Shown piece after piece: positions 9,121-18,330 of a DNA stretch of 64,000 nt (the stretch's first letter is position 1; each line of letters begins with the position of its first letter). The notes beneath the pieces were generated by a model. The model searched no databases and had not been told where the DNA came from. It worked only from the letters and a program-made list of their open reading frames with translations. The stretch spans positions 25,299 through 89,298 of the forward strand of contig PGYO01000010.1 in the NCBI GenBank assembly GCA_002839705.1. The letters are read 5' to 3'. This DNA is from Methanobacteriales archaeon HGW-Methanobacteriales-1. GTDB taxonomy: Archaea; Methanobacteriota; Methanobacteria; Methanobacteriales; Methanobacteriaceae. Made by a program: the position numbers and the translations under genes.

Positions 9121-10437
9121 TTAGAATATGAAAAAGGGCATTACTAAGAATAAGACGGAATTAGAAAGTCCGTGAGAAATGGTAATCCCCAGTATGCTTC
9201 TGGTTTTTTGGAAGGCATAACCATAGAATATAGCCACACAGAATACAAATATCAAATCCGTAATGTAGATCCAGCCAATGTGGAGACTGGTAAATAGTAA
9301 TGATGTGTATAGTAATCCTATGGCCATTCCTAATACATCTTCGGCATTTTTTTGTACTATCCCTCTGAATAATAGCTCTTCGGCCAGACCAGTGGATATG
9401 GTAAGAATTATAACACCAAATAAGAGATTGGTGGCATCAAAAGTATGGATTAAAGGTAATGGATGCAATATATTGTATTCAATAAACCCTAAAAATGGCC
9501 CGGTTAATGCAATTATAAGTTGAACTTTCAGATTACCTCCTATTAGTCCTACTCTTTTTCTATTTATACCTTGAATTTTCATCAAGGCAATGGAAGATGC
9601 AAATAAAGGTATAGCAATTATAGGAAATAGGTAAAGAGTAGGTATGTTCATAAGGGGCATGGTAAGCCCAATAATACGTATTATGGGCAGTACCATCATT
9701 GATCTAAGAAGCGTAGCATAGGTAAAAGATTTAGTTAAAGATGATTGAACTAGTAGGGCAGCTAAAACTGAAAAGTGAATTAGCAATCCGATTTCCATAT
9801 TATAATAGGTTGTAACTAATTCTCCTAGAATTAAAAGTCCCAAGTATCCTATTAAAATTAAAAATTCAGATTTTGTAGGTTTATTTGCTTTTATTTTATT
9901 TTTAAGCTTTAAGATACGCCCATAGTTGTATAGCTCGCTTGCAAGATCTTTTTCTTTTTTATTAATTTCTAATGAACGTTCGTGTTCATAGATGGCGTCA
10001 TGGTATGCACCTTGAGCTTCAAGAGTACTGGCTAAGTGTGAAACAACCTTAGCTTCTTTTTCACTGTCACCCGCTTTTTTAAATTTCTTTATGGCCTTGT
10101 GATATGTATTACGGGATTCATCATACCTATTTCTTTTTTCTAGAATTTCGGCCATACCTACATAAGCATAGCCCTCACCAATAAGATCTTCAGTGTCTTT
10201 ATAAAGTTCTAATGAATTATAGTAACTTTCTTGGGCAAAATCATTTTCTCCCATCTGACAGTATGTTTTACCCATTTCTAACAAGGTGTCTGCAGTTTTC
10301 TCAGCATTTCCTGCATCAGAAAATACTTCCAGTGCATTTTGCATATGTTGAAGGGCATCAAAGAATTTACCTTTATCTTTAAGGTCAATACCTTTTTCCA
10401 GTTCCCTTTGTGCTTTTCGCCTTGCCAAGTTATCCAC
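9121..10437 (-). CDS. TPR domain fused to CPBP-type intramembrane protease
   Basis: 438 residues. The N-terminal half (about 1-180) is a run of five TPR-like helical hairpins (ALQHMQNALEVFSDAGN, SYYNSLELYKDTED, TYHKAIKKFKKAGDSEKEAK), a protein-interaction scaffold. The C-terminal half has about seven membrane segments. It carries the CPBP (Abi) glutamic protease motifs EELLFRG near residue 352, FTSLH near 383 and a final SHGLSNS. CPBP enzymes include CAAX-processing proteases and bacteriocin-immunity proteins. The TPR part presumably recruits a substrate or partner on the cytosolic side. Its upstream neighbour is galE, 87 bp away; there is no clear functional link. Confidence 0.82.
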   Translation of the reverse strand: MDNLARRKAQRELEKGIDLKDKGKFFDALQHMQNALEVFSDAGNAEKTADTLLEMGKTYCQMGENDFAQESYYNSLELYKDTEDLIGEGYAYVGMAEILEKRNRYDESRNTYHKAIKKFKKAGDSEKEAKVVSHLASTLEAQGAYHDAIYEHERSLEINKKEKDLASELYNYGRILKLKNKIKANKPTKSEFLILIGYLGLLILGELVTTYYNMEIGLLIHFSVLAALLVQSSLTKSFTYATLLRSMMVLPIIRIIGLTMPLMNIPTLYLFPIIAIPLFASSIALMKIQGINRKRVGLIGGNLKVQLIIALTGPFLGFIEYNILHPLPLIHTFDATNLLFGVIILTISTGLAEELLFRGIVQKNAEDVLGMAIGLLYTSLLFTSLHIGWIYITDLIFVFCVAIFYGYAFQKTRSILGITISHGLSNSVLFLVMPFFIF

Positions 10438-10524
10438 CGTTTAATAAATAATATATAATTAAAATTTTTTTTTATTAAATAATCATCAAAAAAGTGATTT
10501 TTCTGAATTCTATTTTTATTAAAG

Positions 10525-11511
10525 TTAAAGATTGTCATTGTTCATATATAACTTTTGGTACCAGTTCCATGCGGTGGATATAATATCCTGGAGATCTGTC
10601 CATTGAGGATTCCAGCCTAGTACTTCACGTGCTTTTTTGGAACTTCCCACTAAAATAGGTGGATCACCGGGACGAGGTTCATCTTCTATAACTTTAATCC
10701 TATTTCCAGTTACTTCCTGACAAGTTTGAATTACTTCTTTAACTGAAAAACCGTTCCCATTACCTAAATTAAATACTTGGCTTTTATTTTTTTCATTCAG
10801 GTATTTTAGTGCTTTATAGTGGGCCTGGGCTAGATCAAGGACGTGAATATAATCTCTAATACAAGTTCCATCTGGAGTAGGATAATTTGTTCCATAAATG
10901 CTCACTGATTCTCTTCTTTCTGAAGCAGCATCTAGTATTAATGGTATTAGGTGAGTTTCAGGATTGTGCCATTCTCCTATTTCTGATGAGGGGTCAGCTC
11001 CTGCTGCATTGAAATATCTTAAAGAAACATAACTCAAATCATAGGCCTGTGAATAATCTTCCAGGATTTTTTCAACCATTAATTTCGAATTTCCATAGGG
11101 GCTCATTGGATTTAAGGGATGGTCTTCACTTAATGGTAGTTTTTGAGGCTCACCATAAACGGCACAGGTTGATGAAAATATAAATTTATTTACATTAAAC
11201 TCCTTCATTACAGCCAATAGGTTGAGGGTGTTTTTAAGATTATTAACATAATATTTTTGGGGGTCTTCTACAGATTCTCCTACATAGGTAAATGCTGCAA
11301 AGTGCATCACGGCATCTATGGTATATTTTTTAAATATATTTGTTAGGAGTTCTGTATTGGATAAGTCACCTTTCACAAATTTTCCCCATTTAACAAACTC
11401 TTCATGGCCATAGCTAAGATTATCCAGTACCAGAGTCTCTTCTCCATTTTCATGAAGTACTTTATTTACATGGGAGCCTATGTAACCTGCTCCACCTACA
11501 ATTAATATCAT
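10525..11511 (-). CDS. galE: UDP-glucose 4-epimerase
   Basis: Interconverts UDP-glucose and UDP-galactose. A 328-residue extended SDR: Rossmann motif GGAGYIGSH (residues 5-13), FAAFTYVGES, the SST catalytic serine region, YGNSKLMVEK (YxxxK), RYFNAAGADPSSEIGEWHNPETHLIPLIL and the C-terminal EPRPGDPPILVGSSKKAREVLGW. This is canonical GalE rather than one of the broader sugar epimerases. With GalU and the Glf mutase at 33.9 kb it supplies UDP-galactose and UDP-galactofuranose for surface glycans. Confidence 0.93.
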   Translation of the reverse strand: MILIVGGAGYIGSHVNKVLHENGEETLVLDNLSYGHEEFVKWGKFVKGDLSNTELLTNIFKKYTIDAVMHFAAFTYVGESVEDPQKYYVNNLKNTLNLLAVMKEFNVNKFIFSSTCAVYGEPQKLPLSEDHPLNPMSPYGNSKLMVEKILEDYSQAYDLSYVSLRYFNAAGADPSSEIGEWHNPETHLIPLILDAASERRESVSIYGTNYPTPDGTCIRDYIHVLDLAQAHYKALKYLNEKNKSQVFNLGNGNGFSVKEVIQTCQEVTGNRIKVIEDEPRPGDPPILVGSSKKAREVLGWNPQWTDLQDIISTAWNWYQKLYMNNDNL

Positions 11512-12062
11512 ACTATAACCAATTTGTTTTTTTTAATAGTATATTTTTTGGATTTTAGGATTAATTTTGTTTATTTATTTTTAGTTGAGTTTTGGATTAA
11601 TGTTTTATTTTTGTGTGGTTTATTTTTGGATTTTAGGATTATTTTATTAATTGAGATTTTTGTAATTTTAGGATTAATATTAATTTCAGATTAGTTTTAT
11701 AATTTTATAGTTTGATTTTATATTATTTTTTAGCTGAGTTTTATTTTTTACTTTTACTTTCAATTTTATAATTTAGTTAAGTGATTTGTTTTGATAAATT
11801 TCAAAATTCAATTAAAAATTTTTAAATATGCACTATTTTTAAGGTTTGTTAGAATCATGTTAACTTAACAATTTTACTTCATGAATTTATTTTCTTAAAG
11901 ATTGGTGTAAATATGGCAGGTAGTATATACTAATTGATTGAAATTGGGCCATTTTAATGAAAATTAAATTTTTTAAATATTTTTATTTATTTATCCGTAC
12001 TTTTTCATTAGTTTTTTAAAATAATTTTTCCATTTTAATTACAAAATGTATCTAAAAGCGAA
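11512..12062. other. AT-rich spacer with degenerate GGATTTTAGGATTA repeats
   Basis: No gene is supported in this 551-bp spacer between divergent galE and the arsR-type gene. Between about 11548 and 11695 a motif of the form (TTTTGGA)TTTTAGGATTAAT recurs at least three times with loss of similarity, suggesting decayed tandem repeats. At 11921-11932 there is a perfect 12-bp palindrome, TAGTATATACTA, related in sequence to the operator at 12063. Confidence 0.4.
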
Positions 12063-12090
12063 AAGTATATAAGCATATACTTATATACTT
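12063..12090. promoter_or_regulatory. ArsR-type operator overlapping the arsR promoter
   Basis: A perfect inverted repeat with arms AAGTATATAAG (12063-12073) and CTTATATACTT (12080-12090) and a 6-bp centre. The left arm contains the TATA box itself, and the regulator's ATG is 8 bp after the right arm, so a bound dimer would block TBP and RNA polymerase. ArsR/SmtB proteins typically bind such 12-2-12-like dyads, so autoregulation is likely. Confidence 0.7.
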
Positions 12091-12097
12091 ATGATTC

Positions 12098-12451
12098 ATG
12101 CTGAGGATAAATTCTGAATATACTTGTGATATTTCAGAAGAATTAGAAGAACTTTTTAAAGCACTGGGTAACATTAACCGGCTTTTATTGATTTATTCCC
12201 TGGCTTCAGGGGAGATAGAAGCAGTTAATGTGTCTGAAATGGCCCGGATGATGGGGTTAACCCAACCTGCAGCATCGCAGCATCTAAAAGTGCTTAAAAC
12301 TGCTAAAATCCTTAATGCTGAAAAACAAGGCAATCAAATTTATTACACATTTAACCAGGATGCACTGATAAAACACAAAATAAAGGTGGATTTCCTTTTT
12401 GGATGTGTTTTAACCAAGTGTGACTGTTTAGAAAAAAAGAGGAACAAATAA
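12098..12451 (+). CDS. ArsR/SmtB family regulator
   Basis: 117-residue winged-helix repressor. [17 protein letters not shown] opens the fold, [28 protein letters not shown] is the recognition helix-turn-helix, and [12 protein letters not shown] the wing. It has Cys9 near the N-terminus and a C-terminal GCVLTKCDC cluster, which could be a metal or thiol sensing site; the classical ELCVCDL metal motif in the recognition helix is absent. Start and promoter are so close that the mRNA is nearly leaderless. Lon lies 131 bp downstream in the same direction, but with its own palindromes in between. Confidence 0.85.
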   Translation: MLRINSEYTCDISEELEELFKALGNINRLLLIYSLASGEIEAVNVSEMARMMGLTQPAASQHLKVLKTAKILNAEKQGNQIYYTFNQDALIKHKIKVDFLFGCVLTKCDCLEKKRNK

Positions 12452-12498
12452 ATTCCACCTGGTGACAAATTTGTGGAATTATTAAAATTATGAATTAA

Positions 12499-12548
12499 AT
12501 ATGGCAATATTTTAAGCCATATAAAATCACAAGCCATTAAATAATGGC
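12499..12548. promoter_or_regulatory. Two palindromes upstream of lon
   Basis: Two inverted repeats share the half-site GCCATWA. One is ATATGGC (12499-12505) with GCCATAT (12516-12522). The other is GCCATTA (12533-12539) with TAATGGC (12542-12548), a near-continuous 16-bp palindrome. They sit 35-84 bp before the lon start, where a stress regulator would act. The sequence differs from the arsR operator, so a different protein is implied. Confidence 0.5.
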
Positions 12549-12582
12549 AATTAACATTTACTTATACTAACTGAGGGATACT

Positions 12583-14961
12583 ATGAGAGAACTAAACTTA
12601 AAAGATGAATTATCTGTACTCGTTATACCCGACATGGTCTTATTACATGAAACTGATATGAATTTAAAAATTGGAAAACAAATTGGGAGTGAAATTTATA
12701 ATCGGGTCTCCAAAGACGATTTTTATGGAATAGCTTTAGCCGTCAAAGAAGGAATCAATAGAAGCGTATATTCTGAATCTGACTTTTATAGGACTGGTAC
12801 TTTAGTTAAAATCTTAAATGCTAAAGAAATGAGAGATTTCTATCATTTGAAAGTTGAAATTATTGAAAGAGTTGAAATTGATGAAATGATGTCTGAGGGA
12901 AGAAATTACCGGGCTAAATATCATTTAAGTCCAGATATAGATGATTTAGATGAAGAAAACAAGAAAGAAACCCTCAAACACATTAGATACATTGTATCTG
13001 AGATAAGTGAAAATTTCAAAGGATCTCAGGCTTATGTTGAGAAAATTTCTAAGCTGAATGATCTCAATCAGGCACTGGCCTATGTATTCCCTTACCTACA
13101 TCTGTCTCTTAAACAAAAACAGGACTTATTGGAAATACGATCTTTAAAAGAGAAGAGTCTAAAATTCCTTGATATCTTGATTGAACAAAAGGAATCTTTA
13201 AAATATCAAATGGAAATGGCATCTCGAGTAAATGATGAGATGAATAAAAAACACAGGGAAGTAATGCTAAAAGAGCAGCTCAAAGCTATTCAGGACGAAC
13301 TAAACGATTCAGATGGTGCAGGAAATAAAAAAGACTACCGTGAACAAATTGAAGCGGCTAATATGCCGGAAGAGGTCAAAGAGGTTGCCTTAGAAGAAGT
13401 GGCCAAATTGGAAAGACAAGGCCCACACAGCTCTGAGGAAAATGTTATCCGTAACTATTTAGACTTACTGGTTGCTCTTCCATGGGGAGATACTGAAATA
13501 AAAGAAATAGACATTGAAGCAGCCCGAAAGATACTTGATGATCAACACTATGGTTTGGATAAAGTTAAAGATCGTATAATTCAGCATTTAACGGTCATGA
13601 AACTGAAACAGAACAAACAAGGATCCATATTACTTTTAGTTGGACCTCCTGGAACTGGAAAAACAAGCTTAGGTAAAAGTATAGCTGAAGCACTGGAGAG
13701 GAAGTATGTCCGAATCAGTCTGGGTGGAGTTAAAGATGAATCTGAAGTCAGAGGTCACCGAAGAACCTATCTTGGTGCATTACCCGGTAGAATTGTACAA
13801 GGAATGAAACGTGCTGGCGAGCGGAACCCAGTCTTTATTCTGGATGAGGTTGACAAACTAATGCCCTCCTACAGTGGAGACCCGGCCAGTGCCCTTTTAG
13901 AAGTTTTGGATCCTGAACAGAATAATACCTTCTCTGACCACTACTTAGAAGTGCCTTATGATCTATCTGATGTATTCTTCATAGCCACGGCTAACTCCTT
14001 AAGAGATATCCCTGGGCCACTACGTGATAGGATGGAAATAATAGAAATTGGCAGTTATACCAGCCATGAGAAGTTCCATATAGGTAAAAACCATGTTATG
14101 GCGGAAGTCTTAGAAGAACACGGTTTAGATGAGAATCAACTCCAAATTACAGATGAGGCATTAAAAACCATAATCGAGAAATATACTCGTGAAGCAGGTG
14201 TAAGAGGCCTTAAACGTCAGTTATCTGCAGTGGCCCGTGTCGCCTCTGAAAAAGTAGTCTCAGGTAAGGATGAATTACCCTATGTGGTTAATGAAGATAT
14301 GCTCTATGATGTATTAGGTCATGAATTGACTCAGTATCATCAAGCTGGTAAAATTAATCCTCCGGGAGTAGTCACTGGTCTGGCCTGGACTCCGGTTGGT
14401 GGGGATATTCTCTTCATTGAAGGGGCATTCATGCCAGGTAAAGGTAAATTAACCCTTACTGGTCAATTAGGTGATGTAATGAAGGAATCTGCAAAGATTT
14501 CCCAGAGTTTAATCCGTTCCCGTCTGGCCATTAATTTGAAGGCGGTTGAATTCGATAAAAAGGATCTTCACATTCACGTTCCATCTGGTGCCATTCCTAA
14601 AGATGGTCCTTCTGCAGGTGTAGCTTTGCTGACCACTATAGCTTCTTTAGTGACCAACCATGAGGTTGATCCGAAATTGGCCATGACTGGTGAGATCTCT
14701 TTAAGAGGAGCAGTATTACCTGTGGGTGGAATTAAAGAAAAGGTTTTGGCCGCCCATCGTGCAGGAATTAACCGGATAATCCTACCAATTGACAATAAAA
14801 AAGACTTGGATGATGTACCAGATGATGTTAAAGCAGAAATCGAGTTCATACTAGTGGAAACAGTAGAAGATGTTATTCGAGAAACCATTGACATTGAACT
14901 ACCTAAACCTTTAATGCTGGAAATGAACACCGGCTCTATTACTGGTGGGGCTGGGGTTTAA
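12583..14961 (+). CDS. lon: ATP-dependent protease Lon, bacterial LonA type
   Basis: 792-residue soluble Lon. It has an N-terminal LAN substrate domain (1-200), a coiled coil (220-280), an AAA+ domain with Walker [10 protein letters not shown] (354-362) and Walker [11 protein letters not shown], and a protease domain with catalytic Ser677 in DGPSAG and Lys720 in GGIKEK. Methanogens normally carry the membrane-anchored LonB, which has transmembrane helices inside the AAA+ domain; this protein lacks them and looks like LonA, so ancient transfer from bacteria is likely. It degrades misfolded and regulatory proteins in the cytosol. A strong terminator follows. Confidence 0.95.
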   Translation: MRELNLKDELSVLVIPDMVLLHETDMNLKIGKQIGSEIYNRVSKDDFYGIALAVKEGINRSVYSESDFYRTGTLVKILNAKEMRDFYHLKVEIIERVEIDEMMSEGRNYRAKYHLSPDIDDLDEENKKETLKHIRYIVSEISENFKGSQAYVEKISKLNDLNQALAYVFPYLHLSLKQKQDLLEIRSLKEKSLKFLDILIEQKESLKYQMEMASRVNDEMNKKHREVMLKEQLKAIQDELNDSDGAGNKKDYREQIEAANMPEEVKEVALEEVAKLERQGPHSSEENVIRNYLDLLVALPWGDTEIKEIDIEAARKILDDQHYGLDKVKDRIIQHLTVMKLKQNKQGSILLLVGPPGTGKTSLGKSIAEALERKYVRISLGGVKDESEVRGHRRTYLGALPGRIVQGMKRAGERNPVFILDEVDKLMPSYSGDPASALLEVLDPEQNNTFSDHYLEVPYDLSDVFFIATANSLRDIPGPLRDRMEIIEIGSYTSHEKFHIGKNHVMAEVLEEHGLDENQLQITDEALKTIIEKYTREAGVRGLKRQLSAVARVASEKVVSGKDELPYVVNEDMLYDVLGHELTQYHQAGKINPPGVVTGLAWTPVGGDILFIEGAFMPGKGKLTLTGQLGDVMKESAKISQSLIRSRLAINLKAVEFDKKDLHIHVPSGAIPKDGPSAGVALLTTIASLVTNHEVDPKLAMTGEISLRGAVLPVGGIKEKVLAAHRAGINRIILPIDNKKDLDDVPDDVKAEIEFILVETVEDVIRETIDIELPKPLMLEMNTGSITGGAGV

Positions 14962-14986
14962 GTCTTATTTAAAAAAGAAGAATTAG

Positions 14987-15028
14987 AAAAAAGAATTCAA
15001 ATTAATTATTAATGAATTCTTTTTTTTA
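14987..15028 (+). terminator. Hairpin-T terminator after lon
   Basis: A 13-bp perfect stem (AAAAAAGAATTCA at 14987-14999 with TGAATTCTTTTTT at 15013-15025) is followed by more T residues. It lies 26 bp after the lon stop codon. Confidence 0.7.
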
Positions 15029-15152
15029 TTTTTTAATTTGGGTTTTATTTTTTTAATTAATTTCCGATTTTTATTTTGAGTTTATTTTTTAATAAAATTT
15101 TATTTTAATGATTATAATTTTATAAAAAAATAAAATGATTTTACTTCTTTAA

Positions 15153-15869
15153 CTACCTCCCTAGCAATGAATTAAGTCCCATGGATACTGTAAATTTTGT
15201 AATCAAGCTAGCGGGAACTACTCGAATATTTCCTTTATTATATTGTTCAATTGCAACTCTGGCCAGATTAATATAAGTAGCAGGATTACTTTTAGCAGCT
15301 TTTATAACTGGTTCCATCAGTTCAGATGTAGCATTACCTCTATTTTCCGTACTGGTGTCAGTTTCGGTCATATCTCTGATATAACCCAGAGAATCATTAA
15401 CACTCATTGGGGCACCATTTACTTCTATAGGTCCTACGGCAGTTAAAAGTGCATCTACTGCATCAGGAGTTATCATAACCACTGCATTGGTTTTAAGTCC
15501 TTTATTATATTCCACTATTTCCTGAGCCCTTTCTGCACCGAAGGTGGTATTTACGCCATACAAGGAATCGTGAAGCAATAACATACCAGAACCTAATTGC
15601 GAGGGTTCAGTGTAAGTAGGACTAGTCATTCCACCCGGGTAAATAGGAGTTATATCTTTTACACTACCATTTACTATATTAAGGACATAAGCCATATCAC
15701 AAGCTCCCAGACCTTCTGTGCCCTGGTTTTCAGTGGTATCAACAGCTAATAGCAGTATGTTATAATTCCCATTAAACTCTGTAGTTTGATTTAATCCATA
15801 AAATAAGGCCGTGGCCCCACTAGCCACCACTAACATTAACAATAAAAATACTTTTAAAATTGTTCTCAT
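15153..15869 (-). CDS. Secreted LCP/DUF4012-like protein
   Basis: 238 residues with a signal anchor (TILKVFLLLMLVVASGATALFYGL). The extracellular part starts NYNILLLAVDTTE and DMAYVLNIVNGSVKDITPIYPGGM, followed by GLKTNAVVMITPDAVDALLTAVGPIEVNG. This order resembles the LytR-CpsA-Psr/DUF4012 fold, in which related bacterial enzymes attach glycopolymers to the cell wall. The catalytic Arg/Asp pattern of true LCP enzymes is not complete, so a wall-assembly role is only inferred. Its TATA element is at about 15899-15916. Confidence 0.55.
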   Translation of the reverse strand: MRTILKVFLLLMLVVASGATALFYGLNQTTEFNGNYNILLLAVDTTENQGTEGLGACDMAYVLNIVNGSVKDITPIYPGGMTSPTYTEPSQLGSGMLLLHDSLYGVNTTFGAERAQEIVEYNKGLKTNAVVMITPDAVDALLTAVGPIEVNGAPMSVNDSLGYIRDMTETDTSTENRGNATSELMEPVIKAAKSNPATYINLARVAIEQYNKGNIRVVPASLITKFTVSMGLNSLLGR

Positions 15870-16256
15870 AATAATTCATTCCATCATTTCTCTAGCTTTA
15901 TATATTATATATTAAGCCCTAATACTCTTAAACTTTATTATTCTATCGCTTTTGTTTTATTTGATGTTAAAATTTCCTTAGATAATTACAAATAAACTTT
16001 ATATAATTTTTAATGCTTATTTAAAATTTTCAAATAAACCATATATTTTTTTTAACTTACTTACCTTAAATTAAGGGAATATATTAAAAGTATTTATTCC
16101 ACATTTACACCCTAATCTTTCCTTAGTCTTACATAAATTAAATCAAAAATGAAGGCCGAATTTATATTATATTTTAAAATTAACCATTTACTTGGAGTTT
16201 AATCATAAAACATAAAATATAAATCAAAATTAACCATATAAATAAAATGTGTTATT
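15870..16256. other. Divergent intergenic region, no gene seen
   Basis: AT-rich spacer between the LCP-like gene (minus) and a small membrane protein gene (plus). It has a TATA-like run at 15899-15916 for the minus gene and CATATAAATAAAAT just before the plus gene. I see no further structure. Confidence 0.5.
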
Positions 16257-16574
16257 ATGAACGTTCCACCCTTAAAGATGATAAAGATTATTTTGATTAT
16301 AACCGCAGTATTTTGTATTTTTGCGGCGATAATTTATGGGATTTATTCTTTCAGTTTATTTTGGCAGACTTTTGCAGCGAGTATCACTATTAGCTTTTTA
16401 CTGGTGATTTTAGTTGTGCTTTCTTTAGCGGTACTTTACCTGGGTATTCGCAATTTCTTACTTAAAAAAGAAGTTGATAATTATAAAAATAAATTAAATC
16501 AGCTTAAATTTGAATTAGAGCGATGTAAATCCAAATCAAATTCTGAGAAAGAAAATGAAGACAATAATATATGA
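16257..16574 (+). CDS. Small membrane protein with coiled-coil tail
   Basis: 105 residues: two hydrophobic helices (about 7-32, IKIILIITAVFCIFAAIIYGIYS, and 38-65, ITISFLLVILVVLSLAVLYLGI), then a charged coiled coil from residue 70 (LLKKEVDNYKNKLNQLKFELERCK). No family recognised. No clear ribosome binding site; a TATA-like run about 20 bp upstream suggests a short or absent leader. Confidence 0.65.
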   Translation: MNVPPLKMIKIILIITAVFCIFAAIIYGIYSFSLFWQTFAASITISFLLVILVVLSLAVLYLGIRNFLLKKEVDNYKNKLNQLKFELERCKSKSNSEKENEDNNI

Positions 16575-16581
16575 TATTTAT

Positions 16582-16604
16582 AATAGGAATAATTCTATTT
16601 TTTT
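16582..16604 (+). terminator. Terminator of the coiled-coil membrane protein gene
   Basis: AATAG (16582-16586) and CTATT (16595-16599) form a short stem followed by a run of T, 8 bp past the stop codon. Confidence 0.45.
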
Positions 16605-16897
16605 AAAGGAAATATTAACCAACTTCGTAATATAAACGTTTAACGAACTTCAGCAAAACATCAACTTAAATAAATACATCTAATTTTTAAAACCCAATTC
16701 TTAAAATTTAATCCTTAGCACCCAATTATTAGCATCTAATTAGTTTTTAACTACTTAAAAACCTTATTTTTTCTATTTAAATTCAGATATATTCTATTTT
16801 TAAATTTTGTCAAAGATAGCTCTTTGAACTGCAGAAAAAATTAATTTAATAAATAATCTAATGAAACTAAATTAACCAATTAATTATTAATATTAAT

Positions 16898-16929
16898 AAT
16901 GCCATTTTTGAAATAATGGTATTTTTTTA
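16898..16929 (+). terminator. Orphan hairpin-T structure
   Basis: AATGCCATT and AATGGTATT (9 bp, one G-U pair) form a hairpin followed directly by seven T at 16922-16928. The nearest upstream plus-strand gene ended 324 bp earlier and already has a terminator, so this may end an unannotated short transcript. The rest of 16605-16998 is featureless AT-rich DNA. Confidence 0.35.
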
Positions 16930-16998
16930 AATTCCCAAAAAATATATATGGTATTTTATTTAAATATACTATTGTAATAAATTGGATGCTATGCCTAT

Positions 16999-17012
16999 CC
17001 AACCAATGTTGG
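16999..17012. promoter_or_regulatory. Candidate VapB operator
   Basis: Perfect inverted repeat CCAAC-CAAT-GTTGG located 35 bp before the antitoxin start and just downstream of a TATA-like run at 16960-16970. A second imperfect dyad (GGAT at 16984 with ATCC at 16997) adjoins it. Antitoxins of this type autoregulate through such dyads. Confidence 0.45.
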
Positions 17013-17046
17013 TATTTTATTGCTTATAGGTATGGAGGAATTCAAA

Positions 17047-17310
17047 ATGGAAGTGAAAAGAGTGAGCAGCCAAGAAACGAAAGAGTTGATAAAACAGGTT
17101 GATAGTCAAGGACGTATAGTTATTCCCAAAAAATGGAGAAATAAACATTTAAAAAATAATAAGTCAGTTACCTTAACTATGTTGGATGGAGAAATTTTAA
17201 TTAAAAGCCATCAACCGGTTGATATCACCAAGCACTTTAACTCTCTCAAAGTTAACCTCAAATCAGATATATCTAAATGGGATGATGTTAAAAGAGAATT
17301 ACTTAAATAA
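17047..17310 (+). CDS. vapB: AbrB/SpoVT-type antitoxin (VapB-like)
   Basis: 87 residues. A swapped-hairpin AbrB DNA-binding domain is visible at VDSQGRIVIPKKWRNKHL, with SVTLTMLDGEILIKS completing it; the C-terminal 30 residues would wrap and block the toxin. I start at the ATG at 17047 because GGAGG lies 8 bp upstream; the in-frame codon at 17020 lacks such a site. It lies 22 bp before the PIN-domain toxin gene, the standard antitoxin-toxin order. Confidence 0.82.
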   Translation: MEVKRVSSQETKELIKQVDSQGRIVIPKKWRNKHLKNNKSVTLTMLDGEILIKSHQPVDITKHFNSLKVNLKSDISKWDDVKRELLK

Positions 17311-17332
17311 GGCCCAATAGGCGGTTAAATAT

Positions 17333-17764
17333 ATGAATAAGTTTGTTGACACCAATGTATTTATTCATGCCATGCTTCCAATGAAAGATGGGATGAATGA
17401 AAAAGAAAAGAGAATAAAGCAAAATTCCATGGAGATCTTGACCAGGATTCAAAATGGCGAAGTAGTTTTTATAACTACACTTCAAATAGCTGAAATTATG
17501 AATCTTCTAGAACGATGGCAAGGCCATGAAATAGCTAGAGATATATTGAAGTTTTTAGTAGAATCATTTAATGTAAAGATTTTTGAAATTACAAATAGGG
17601 AACTTATTGATGCACTTGATTTGTTTGAAAAATATAAACATAATAAAATAGGCATTAACGATTTAATTACCTATGTATCTATGAAACGAAATGATATTCA
17701 ATATATCTATAGTTTTGATAGTCATTTTGATCAATTTCCAGATATTAATCGTCTGGATGAATAA
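17333..17764 (+). CDS. vapC: PIN-domain toxin (VapC-like ribonuclease)
   Basis: 143 residues. The four acidic residues of a PIN nuclease are present: Asp6 (KFVDTNVF), Glu54 (QIAEIMNLLE), Asp110 (GINDLITY) and Asp129 (SFDSHFDQF). VapC enzymes cleave tRNA or rRNA in a Mg-dependent way and are neutralised by the partner antitoxin. The specific RNA target is not predictable. The pair stands alone between long AT-rich spacers, typical of mobile stress modules. Confidence 0.85.
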   Translation: MNKFVDTNVFIHAMLPMKDGMNEKEKRIKQNSMEILTRIQNGEVVFITTLQIAEIMNLLERWQGHEIARDILKFLVESFNVKIFEITNRELIDALDLFEKYKHNKIGINDLITYVSMKRNDIQYIYSFDSHFDQFPDINRLDE

Positions 17765-17832
17765 ATTATAGTGCTTATTTGCATTTATTCAAAAATTAAT
17801 GTCTATTAAAAAAATGACTTGTTTTAATGTTT

Positions 17833-18258
17833 TCACTTATTTTTATAGACAATCAAACTGTCTGGACTCTTGCCCCGAACTTTATCCAGAACCTTCTGCT
17901 CTTCTAAATCTTTAATAACCACTTCGCGGAATTTTAAATCATCACGGGCCTCATCAAGCAGCTTCTTGGTCACATGAATTCGGTGCTGGATCTTATTATT
18001 TTCATCTTCAATTTTTCGCATATCTAAGAGTTTTAAATCCATTTTCATAAGTTCTAATTCTCTCATGCGGCTGTTAAGATCTTCTTTTTCTTCTCTAATT
18101 TCGGATAATCTGCCCTGACACATATGTAACTCTTTAAGTGTTTTATCTAATTGTGATTTAGTTTTTGTTAGTTCAGATTCCAGTTCCTGGATTTTAAGTT
18201 CCAAATTCTCTGTTTTCACTGGTTTATCATCAGAATTTTTATTATTTTCAATAGCCAT
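17833..18258 (-). CDS. Coiled-coil protein of unknown function
   Basis: 141 residues, nearly all heptad-pattern coiled coil (LELKIQELESELTKTKSQLDKTLKELHMCQGRL, then KKLLDEARDDLKFREVVIKDLEEQ), ending with a short basic tail (VLDKVRGKSPDSLIVYKNK). No enzymatic motif. It lies 72 bp upstream of nothing conserved; the MgtE-like gene begins upstream on the same strand and may be transcribed separately. Confidence 0.65.
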   Translation of the reverse strand: MAIENNKNSDDKPVKTENLELKIQELESELTKTKSQLDKTLKELHMCQGRLSEIREEKEDLNSRMRELELMKMDLKLLDMRKIEDENNKIQHRIHVTKKLLDEARDDLKFREVVIKDLEEQKVLDKVRGKSPDSLIVYKNK

Positions 18259-18330
18259 GCTCCTTCTCCTATTAATTCTTAAATAATAGTATTTTAAATT
18301 GATTGCCTTTTTGTTTAATAATTTTTTAAA

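Noticed and set aside
14574..14930. 118-codon minus-strand frame inside lon
   Set aside because: Antisense to the conserved protease domain; no binding site or family.
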